15,032 bases of DNA from an uncultured Oscillibacter sp. GTDB lineage: Bacteria; Bacillota; Clostridia; Oscillospirales; Oscillospiraceae. The position numbers were made by a program, and so were the translations under genes. Location: NCBI GenBank assembly GCA_910585385.1, contig CAJUDV010000044.1, forward strand, positions 1 to 15,032. Reading direction: 5' to 3'. A model generated the notes under the pieces. That model saw only the letters and a program-made list of their open reading frames with translations. It ran no database searches and was not told the origin of the DNA. Shown piece by piece: positions 6,805 to 12,295 of this stretch; position 1 is the first letter of the stretch, and every line of letters begins with the position of its first letter.

Positions 6805-7551
6805 TCAAAACACGCACAGCGCCGTAAAACAGGCCCCCTCCGGACCCAGGCCCTCCACACGGCAGGTGTCTCCCTCCCGCAGGCCCAGAATCCGCAGCTC
6901 CTCGCCCAGAGTGGCCTCCTTGCTGTAATTGATGTAAAACTCCCGGGGAATGCGGGGCTGGAGGTCTGCCGGCAGATAGTCCCAGACGATGTCCCCGTAG
7001 TTGGCGCTGTATACATGGCCGTTGCCGTCCAAGTCGGACCAGCGGATGGTCCGGGCGCCCAGTTCCTCCGCCCTCTCCCGGGGCAGGACGATCTTTTGGG
7101 GCTCCGGGCAGTCGATCTCCTTGGGACACACCGTCAGGGGCTTGGCGGTGAAGGAGCCGGGGCGCAGGATCTTTCTCGTCACCGGGTCTACCAGAATCCA
7201 GTCGCTGCGGACGGAGGCGCACAGCCGCCCCTCCTGGTCCGCCATCTCGTACACCCGCTGCATGTGGGCCCCCTTGACGCCGTTCTCCCAGGTGGTGATG
7301 TCCAGCACCTCCCGGGCCCGGGGGCAGCGGTGGATTTTTACCGCCATGCGGGAGAGGAGAAACGCCTCCCGCATCTCCAGCAGCCTCTCATGGGTCAGTC
7401 CCCGGGCGTCATAGTCGTATCCTGCGTAGTTGGCCGCCTTGCGCAGCAAGGCGGAGACCCGGGCGTTTTTGTTCCGGTCACAGTCGGCGAAGGTCAGTTC
7501 CTCCTGGCGGAAGTAGCTGCCTTCCGTCAGCTTGGTCTTAAAAGAATCCAC
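6805..7551 (-). CDS. Acyl-ACP thioesterase (FatA/FatB-like)
   Basis: This 248-residue enzyme has the double hot-dog architecture of the bacterial and plant acyl-ACP thioesterase family. Such enzymes hydrolyse acyl-acyl-carrier-protein to free fatty acid in the cytosol and so end or divert fatty acid synthesis. The first hot-dog covers about residues 10-135 and the second 165-248. The catalytic segment SDLDGNGHVYSANYGDIV gives Asn177 and His179, and Glu212 in KEATLGEEL is a candidate third residue. The start is a GTG at 7551-7549; the next in-frame Met is at residue 60, inside the first domain. AAAGGAAG about 10 bases upstream and a well-formed promoter at 7592-7620 support this start. The length is typical of the clostridial members. 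The chain-length preference cannot be read from sequence. Confidence 0.87.
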   Translation of the reverse strand: MDSFKTKLTEGSYFRQEELTFADCDRNKNARVSALLRKAANYAGYDYDARGLTHERLLEMREAFLLSRMAVKIHRCPRAREVLDITTWENGVKGAHMQRVYEMADQEGRLCASVRSDWILVDPVTRKILRPGSFTAKPLTVCPKEIDCPEPQKIVLPRERAEELGARTIRWSDLDGNGHVYSANYGDIVWDYLPADLQPRIPREFYINYSKEATLGEELRILGLREGDTCRVEGLGPEGACFTALCVF

Positions 7552-7591
7552 GGTGTTTCAGACTTCCTTTTCTCATTGGTATTATTCAGAA

Positions 7592-7620
7592 ATCATACCA
7601 CAGATTCCACGATTTTACAA
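7592..7620 (-). promoter_or_regulatory. Sigma-A-type promoter of the thioesterase gene
   Basis: On the minus strand TTGTAA (7615-7620) is separated by 17 bases from TATGAT (7592-7597), giving a leader of about 35 bases. It lies in the 101-base gap after the HAD phosphatase gene, so the thioesterase has its own promoter even if some transcription reads in from that gene. Confidence 0.7.
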
Positions 7621-7652
7621 CCGCAGTCCCCAAATTTCTCCCGCGGCGGCCC

Positions 7653-8444
7653 TCACGCCCCCAGCTCTGCCAGGAGCTCCTCCAGCACGGGGAGTACGCC
7701 GGCGCACTGGCGGGAGAACCGCTCACGCAGGGCGGGAACGGCGGAGGCCATCAGCCAGGGGGTTCCGGCGGCCTCCAGCATGGGCACGTCGTTCCAGTTG
7801 TCGCCGAAGGCCATGGTCTCCGCCAGGTCCACCCCCAGGGACCGGCACAGCCCCCGGAGTCCCGCGCCCTTGTCCGCCAGAGTGAAGTCCAGCCAGATGG
7901 GGCCGGCCTCCGCCATGTGGAATTTTTTCTCCCACCGCGGGCCCAGGGCCTCCGCCGCCGCGGCGGGACTGGGACAGCAGGCGGAGACCTTGACGATGTC
8001 CTCCCGGATGTCCTCCGCCCGGTCCACCGGCCGGACCAGATTGCCGGTCCAGTACCGGAAGTCCGCCGCCAGCTTCTCCGGCCAGCGGTGGAGGTAGGAG
8101 ATGTTCTGGCCGGAGACCAGGGCGTAGGACTCTGGCAGGGCCGCGATGTCCCGGATCAGGTCCAGGGTCTCCTGACGGGGCATGGGGGTCTTGGAGAGGA
8201 CCGGGGCAGACTCCTCGGTGCCGGGGCCGAAGACCACGGCGCCGTTCTCACAGAGGAAGCAGACCTCGTCCGCCGCCGGGGCGAAGAGCTGCCGCAGGGA
8301 GTGGTACTGCCGCCCGGAGGCGGGGCAGAACAGCACCCCGGCGGAGCGCAGGCGGCGGATCAGGTCAAAGAGGGCGGAGGGCAGGGCCGTCTCCCCGTAG
8401 GAGAGCAGGGTGCCGTCGATGTCGCTGGCGATGAGCTTGACCAT
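7653..8444 (-). CDS. Cof-type HAD-superfamily phosphatase
   Basis: This 263-residue cytosolic enzyme is a HAD hydrolase of the Cof/YidA (C2B cap) class, which dephosphorylates sugar phosphates, flavin mononucleotide or similar small phosphates. Motif I is SDIDGTLLS with nucleophile Asp8 and acid/base Asp10. Motif II is Ser43 in CPASGRQ. Motif III is Lys192 in LADKGAGLRGL and motif IV is FGDNWNDVPML (Asp215, Asp219). The cap domain occupies about residues 85-185. All catalytic residues are present and the length is normal. The ATG at 8444 has CGAGGTCT about 7 bases upstream. The substrate is not predictable. It lies upstream of, and in the same direction as, the thioesterase gene. Confidence 0.87.
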   Translation of the reverse strand: MVKLIASDIDGTLLSYGETALPSALFDLIRRLRSAGVLFCPASGRQYHSLRQLFAPAADEVCFLCENGAVVFGPGTEESAPVLSKTPMPRQETLDLIRDIAALPESYALVSGQNISYLHRWPEKLAADFRYWTGNLVRPVDRAEDIREDIVKVSACCPSPAAAAEALGPRWEKKFHMAEAGPIWLDFTLADKGAGLRGLCRSLGVDLAETMAFGDNWNDVPMLEAAGTPWLMASAVPALRERFSRQCAGVLPVLEELLAELGA

Positions 8445-8483
8445 GGAGAAAGACCTCGTTTCTCAATTTTAACGGAACAAACC

Positions 8484-8517
8484 ATACCACAAATCCCGCG
8501 CCGTTTCCACTGTGGAA
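8484..8517 (-). promoter_or_regulatory. Possible promoter with overlapping palindrome upstream of the HAD gene
   Basis: On the minus strand a TATGGT element (rc of 8484-8489) has TGGAAA 17 bases upstream. The latter falls inside a 13-base palindrome TTCCACTGTGGAA (8505-8517). A palindrome over the -35 is a typical repressor position. Both elements are weak, so this is tentative. The rest of 8445-8776 carries no gene; apart from this and the promoter at 8697-8725 I see only a short tandem repeat (GATTTTCACA, GGATTTCACA) near 8741-8760. Confidence 0.35.
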
Positions 8518-8696
8518 TTGACAGAAATTCACGGCGGTTTCCCGGATTTGTTCTCTTTGGCGCTTTCATTGAATGTCTGATTTTTTACTCCTCTGATGAT
8601 AGCATAGACGTGGGTCCCGGTCAATTCGTCTCCCTGAAATCCACAGAGGTTTGGCCGGCGGCGCCCGTCGGAAACCGGGTCGTTCTGCTTTTTCGC

Positions 8697-8725
8697 TTGC
8701 GCCCCATGGGAATCAATAGTATAAT
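8697..8725 (+). promoter_or_regulatory. Promoter of the GTPase-NYN / LspA-like operon
   Basis: TTGCGC (8697-8702) and a perfect TATAAT (8720-8725) are 17 bases apart, with a leader of about 45 bases before the ATG at 8777. The leader includes GGAGGG at 8766-8771. The -35 is weak while the -10 is optimal. Confidence 0.65.
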
Positions 8726-8776
8726 AAACCGATTATACCTGATTTTCACAGGATTTCACAGAAGCGGAGGGCCGGT

Positions 8777-11449
8777 ATGAGAAAACTGGTGGTGGGCATC
8801 CTGGCCCATGTGGACGCGGGCAAGACCACGCTGTCTGAGGCCCTGCTCTACCGGAGCGGCTCCATCCGGAAGCTGGGCCGGGTGGACCACAGGGACGCCT
8901 TTTTGGACACTGACGCCATGGAGCGGGAGCGGGGGATCACCATCTTCTCCAAGCAGGCGGTGCTGTCCCTGGAGACGGTGGAGGTGACATTGCTGGACAC
9001 CCCGGGCCATGTGGACTTCTCCGCCGAGGCGGAGCGGACGCTGCGGGTGCTGGACTGCGCCGTTCTGGTCATCAGCGGCGCCGACGGCGTTCAGGCCCAC
9101 ACTCGGACCCTCTGGCGGCTGCTGGCGCAGTACGGTGTCCCGGTGTTCCTCTTTGTCAACAAGATGGATTTGGCCGGGGCGGACCGGGCGGCCCTGCTGG
9201 CGGACCTGCGGGGAAAGCTGGACGGCGGCTGCGTGGACTTCTCCCTGCCGCCGGAGGCGCTGGCCGAGGAGGCCGCCGTCTGCGACGAGGCGGTTTTGGA
9301 GCGGTATCTGGAGACCGGGGAGGTGCCGGAGTCGGAGCTGACGGAGCTGATCCGGCGGCGGCAGCTCTTCCCGTGCCTCTTTGGCTCCGCGCTGAAGCTG
9401 GAGGGTGTGGACGAGTTTCTGGCGGCGCTGGAGCGGTACGCCCCGGTGCGGCCGTACCCGCCGGAGTTCGGCGCCCGGGTGTTCAAGATCGCCCGGGACA
9501 GCCAGGGGGCCCGGCTGACCTATCTCAAGGTCACCGGCGGGACGCTGCGGGTGAAGGACCTCCTCACCAACCGCCGCCCCGGGACGGCGGAGGAGCGGGT
9601 CTGGTCGGAGAAGGCGGACCAGATCCGGGTCTACTCCGGGGCGAAGTTCCGCCCGGTGGAGGAGGCCCCGGCGGGCACCGTGGCGGCGGTGACGGGACTG
9701 AGCCATACCCGTCCCGGAGACGGCCTGGGCTTTGAGACCGCCTGGGCCGGGCCGGTTCTGGAGCCGGTGCTGGCCTATCAGGTGATTTTGGAGGACGGCA
9801 CGGACCCCCACACGGCCCTGGGGAGACTGCGGCAGCTGGAGGAGGAGGACCCCCAGCTCCGCGTGACCTGGCGGGAGGGGGAGATCCGCGTTCAGCTGAT
9901 GGGCCAGGTACAGCTGGAGATCCTCCAGCGTCTGGTGCGGGAGCGGTTTGGGATGGAGGTCTCCTTTGGGGCCGGGGCCGTCCGCTGCCGGGAGACCATC
10001 GCCGCCCCGGTGGTGGGCGTCGGCCACTTTGAGCCCCTGCGGCACTACGCCGAGGTCCACCTGCTGCTGGAGCCCGGGGAGCGGGGCAGCGGACTGGCGC
10101 TGGGCTCCGTCTGCCCCACGGACGTGCTGGACCTGAACTGGCAGAGGCTGATCCTCACCCACCTGGCGGAAAAGGAGCACCTGGGGGTTCTCACCGGCTC
10201 CCCTATCACGGATATGAAGATCACCCTTCTCACGGGCCGGGCCCACGAGAAGCACACCGAGGGCGGGGATTTCCGCCAGGCCACCTACCGGGCGGTGCGC
10301 CAGGGTCTGATGCAGGCGGAGAGCGTGCTGCTGGAGCCCTGGTACGACTTCCGCCTGGAGCTGCCCGCCGCCCAGGCGGGCCGGGCCATCAGCGACATCC
10401 AGCGGATGAACGGCGAGACCGCCCCGCCGGAGACCGTGGGGGAGGAGGTCGTCCTCACCGGCTCCGCCCCCGTGGCGGCCATGGGGGACTATGCCAGAGA
10501 GGTGGCGGCCTACACCCGGGGACTGGGACGGCTGGCCTGCGCCCCCGGGGGCTACCGCCCCTGCGCGGAGGCGGAGGCGGTGATTGAGGCCGCCTGCTAC
10601 GACCCGGAGCGGGACGTGGAGAACACGCCGGACTCCGTGTTCTGCGCCCAAGGCGGGGGCTACACCGTGCCCTGGAGCGAGGTGCCCGCCCACGCCCATA
10701 TGGACAGCGGCTGGCGGCCCGCTGCGCCGGAGCCGGAGGAGCCGGAACTGCCTCAGCCCGTCCGGCGCGGCGGGGACTACGCCGGTACCGTGGAACAGGA
10801 CAGGGAGCTCCAGGCTATTTTCGAGCGGACCTATGGGCCGGTGAGGCGGCGGGCGTTTATCCCCCCAAAGGAGCCCCGGCGGGCTCCGGCGGCGGATCAG
10901 CCGCAGCGGCGGACCGTGCCGGAGCGGGACAGCGGGCCGGAGTATCTGCTGGTGGACGGATACAACATCATTTTCGCCTGGGACGAGCTGAGGAGCGTGG
11001 CCCGGGACAACCTGGACGCCGCCCGCAAGCAGCTGTGCGACCTGCTGTGCGGCTACCAGGGCTATCAGAAGTGCCGGGTCATTGTGGTGTTTGACGCCTA
11101 CAAGGTCAAGGGCGGGCTGGGGTCCGTTGAGAAGTACCACAATATCCACGTGGTCTACACCCGGGAGGCGGAGACGGCGGACGCCTACATTGAGCGGGCC
11201 ACCTATGAGATCGGGCGGAGGCACCGGGTGAGGGTGGCCACCTCCGACGGGCCGGAGCAGCTGATTATCCTGGGACACGGGGCCCTGCGGCTGTCGGCCT
11301 CCAACTTCCACGAGGAGATAGAGCGGGTCCAGGGGCAGATCGCCGCCGTTTTGGACCGCAACAACCAGAAGACGAAGTCCGGCGCGGTGCGCTCTGCCAT
11401 GGAGCGGGCCCGGCGCACCGGAGAGAACAAGGAGGATCCGCCATGCTGA
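8777..11449 (+). CDS. TetM/EF-G-like ribosomal GTPase fused to a YacP/Rae1-type NYN endoribonuclease
   Basis: This 890-residue protein has two recognisable parts. Residues 1 to about 640 follow the TetM/EF-G order: a G domain with AHVDAGKTT (10-18), GITI (Thr55), DTPGH (74-78) and NKMD (128-131), then domains II to V. The domain IV loop region GRAHEKHTEGGDF (near 487-499) does not match the SPVSTPADF loop of tetracycline-protection proteins. A Pro-rich linker (about 650-720) contains the segment LQAIFERTYGPVRRR. Residues 723 to about 870 are a NYN/PIN-like nuclease of the YacP/Rae1 type: VDGYNII (Asp727), VVFDAYKVKGG (Asp773), ETADAYIE (Glu799, Asp802) and VATSDGPEQ (Asp824). Rae1 cuts mRNA in the ribosomal A site; joint action here is inferred. 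GGAGGG lies 5 bases before the ATG. The gene end overlaps the next gene by 7 bases. Confidence 0.88.
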   Translation: MRKLVVGILAHVDAGKTTLSEALLYRSGSIRKLGRVDHRDAFLDTDAMERERGITIFSKQAVLSLETVEVTLLDTPGHVDFSAEAERTLRVLDCAVLVISGADGVQAHTRTLWRLLAQYGVPVFLFVNKMDLAGADRAALLADLRGKLDGGCVDFSLPPEALAEEAAVCDEAVLERYLETGEVPESELTELIRRRQLFPCLFGSALKLEGVDEFLAALERYAPVRPYPPEFGARVFKIARDSQGARLTYLKVTGGTLRVKDLLTNRRPGTAEERVWSEKADQIRVYSGAKFRPVEEAPAGTVAAVTGLSHTRPGDGLGFETAWAGPVLEPVLAYQVILEDGTDPHTALGRLRQLEEEDPQLRVTWREGEIRVQLMGQVQLEILQRLVRERFGMEVSFGAGAVRCRETIAAPVVGVGHFEPLRHYAEVHLLLEPGERGSGLALGSVCPTDVLDLNWQRLILTHLAEKEHLGVLTGSPITDMKITLLTGRAHEKHTEGGDFRQATYRAVRQGLMQAESVLLEPWYDFRLELPAAQAGRAISDIQRMNGETAPPETVGEEVVLTGSAPVAAMGDYAREVAAYTRGLGRLACAPGGYRPCAEAEAVIEAACYDPERDVENTPDSVFCAQGGGYTVPWSEVPAHAHMDSGWRPAAPEPEEPELPQPVRRGGDYAGTVEQDRELQAIFERTYGPVRRRAFIPPKEPRRAPAADQPQRRTVPERDSGPEYLLVDGYNIIFAWDELRSVARDNLDAARKQLCDLLCGYQGYQKCRVIVVFDAYKVKGGLGSVEKYHNIHVVYTREAETADAYIERATYEIGRRHRVRVATSDGPEQLIILGHGALRLSASNFHEEIERVQGQIAAVLDRNNQKTKSGAVRSAMERARRTGENKEDPPC

Positions 11450-11862
11450 CCATGATTTTTGTATCCGCCGCCGTGGTGTCCGCCTGTACGGCGGCTCGGT
11501 GGTACCTGTGCCGCGCCGGAAGGCGGGAGACGGAACACTGGGGCGGCCGTGTGCGCCTGACAGCGCTGTGGAACAGCGGCGGGGCCTTCGGCCTGCCCAT
11601 AGGGCGGCGGCCTCTGCTGGCCCTCTCCCTGGCGGCCCTGGCGGCGGTAGTCCGCTGCCGGCGGCGGAGTCCCGCCGCCGCGGGGCTGGTGGCGGGCGGC
11701 GGCCTCTCCAACCTGTGGGAGCGGCTGCGCCGCGGCCGGGTATACGACTATCTCCGCTTTCCCAAGGCCCCGGGGCCTCTGGGGCGGTACGTCTACAATT
11801 TGGCGGACCTGGCCATCTTCCTGGGGGCGGCGGGACTGCTGCTGGGCCGCCGCCGCCGGTAG
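11443..11862 (+). CDS. Signal peptidase II (LspA)-like membrane protein with Asp-to-Glu change
   Basis: This 139-residue membrane protein resembles signal peptidase II, the aspartic protease that cleaves prolipoprotein signal peptides. The family landmarks are in order: NSGGAFGLP (44-52) for NxGxAF, then GGGLSNLWERLRRGRVYDYL (85-104) for the GGxxGNxxDRxxxGxVxDF block, and YNLADLAIF (118-126) for FNxADxxI. The retained catalytic Asp is Asp122, but the first catalytic Asp is Glu93 and the usual Gly before Asn is Ser89. It is shorter than the usual 150-170 residues. It may be an active variant or a repurposed homologue. The ATG at 11443 has AAGGAGG (11429-11435) 7 bases upstream and overlaps the GTPase-NYN gene by 7 bases, so the two are co-transcribed and probably translationally coupled. 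Confidence 0.7.
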   Translation: MLTMIFVSAAVVSACTAARWYLCRAGRRETEHWGGRVRLTALWNSGGAFGLPIGRRPLLALSLAALAAVVRCRRRSPAAAGLVAGGGLSNLWERLRRGRVYDYLRFPKAPGPLGRYVYNLADLAIFLGAAGLLLGRRRR

Positions 11863-11949
11863 GCGGAACGGCGCCCGCTTCTTGGCAGGGGATGCTGGGA
11901 GTGTGGAGGCGCCTGGATTTTTTTCACCATTACAAGGTTGACATAACGG

Positions 11950-11979
11950 TGTGGAAAACTCTGTGGATAATGTGTAAAA
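11950..11979 (+). promoter_or_regulatory. DnaA-box cluster
   Basis: TGTGGATAA at 11962-11970 is a perfect DnaA box (complement TTATCCACA). It is flanked in the same orientation by TGTGGAAAA at 11950-11958 (one mismatch) and TGTGTAAAA at 11971-11979 (two mismatches). The cluster lies in the 433-base gene-free stretch 11863-12295. The rest of that stretch holds the topoisomerase promoter at 12110-12138 and a leader hairpin. Confidence 0.5.
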
Positions 11980-12109
11980 CCCAATAGCGGCAGGCCTTTT
12001 ACGGGGTGACGGAGCCATTATGGAAGCCGTTGCGCAAGAACTTTTTCTCGAAAAAGGAAAATCCCCACCGGGAAAAGGCGGGAAAAGCCATCTCCGGGCC
12101 GGGGAATAC

Positions 12110-12138
12110 TTGAACCTATGGAAAAACTGTGATATAAT
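12110..12138 (+). promoter_or_regulatory. Strong extended -10 promoter of the topoisomerase operon
   Basis: TTGAAC (12110-12115) is 17 bases from TATAAT (12133-12138), and the -10 is preceded directly by TGA, which makes an extended TGn -10. This is the best promoter in the window. It leaves an untranslated leader of about 150 bases before the ATG at 12296. Confidence 0.8.
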
Positions 12139-12265
12139 AACCGAAAACGGCGGTTCTGCCTGATTTCGACCCGTTTCCCACCCCCGGCGGGGCGGCTGGG
12201 AGCGGTGGCGTTTGAGGCGGAAGGAGAGATTTTCAGCTCCGCTGTTCCAGATAATGGTATTTTCG

Positions 12266-12286
12266 GGGCGGATGACGCCCTTTTTT
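12266..12286 (+). promoter_or_regulatory. Terminator-like hairpin with T6 just before the ribosome site
   Basis: GGGCG (12266-12270) and CGCCC (12276-12280) form a short GC stem with loop GATGA, followed at once by six T. The GGAGG ribosome site (12287-12291) begins directly after the T run. It could be an attenuator or could affect ribosome access; the five-base stem is short for efficient termination. Confidence 0.35.
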
Positions 12287-12295
12287 GGAGGATCT

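Noticed and set aside
8518..8523. A perfect TTGACA upstream of the GTPase gene on the plus strand
   Set aside because: The position 17 bases downstream reads CCCGGA, so there is no -10 element.
8777..10700. Tetracycline resistance gene
   Set aside because: The fold is TetM-like but the domain IV loop differs and the protein carries a C-terminal nuclease domain; a resistance call is not supported.
8756..11311. An 851-codon open frame on the minus strand
   Set aside because: It is antisense to the GTPase-NYN gene, has no ribosome site or recognisable domain, and such long antisense frames are expected in high-GC coding DNA.
11938..11943. A perfect TTGACA upstream of the topoisomerase operon
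   Set aside because: The nearest -10-like element (GATAAT) is 22 bases away, too far; the sequence there fits DnaA boxes better.
12020..12163. A 47-codon open frame (MEAVAQELFLEKGK...) with a weak GGAG before it
   Set aside because: The best promoter in the window lies inside it, its composition is A-rich intergenic in character, and I recognise no family; probably chance.
11863..12295. A chromosomal replication origin
   Set aside because: Only one perfect DnaA box, no clear A/T-rich unwinding region beside it and no dnaA or dnaN in the window; kept only as a DnaA-box cluster.
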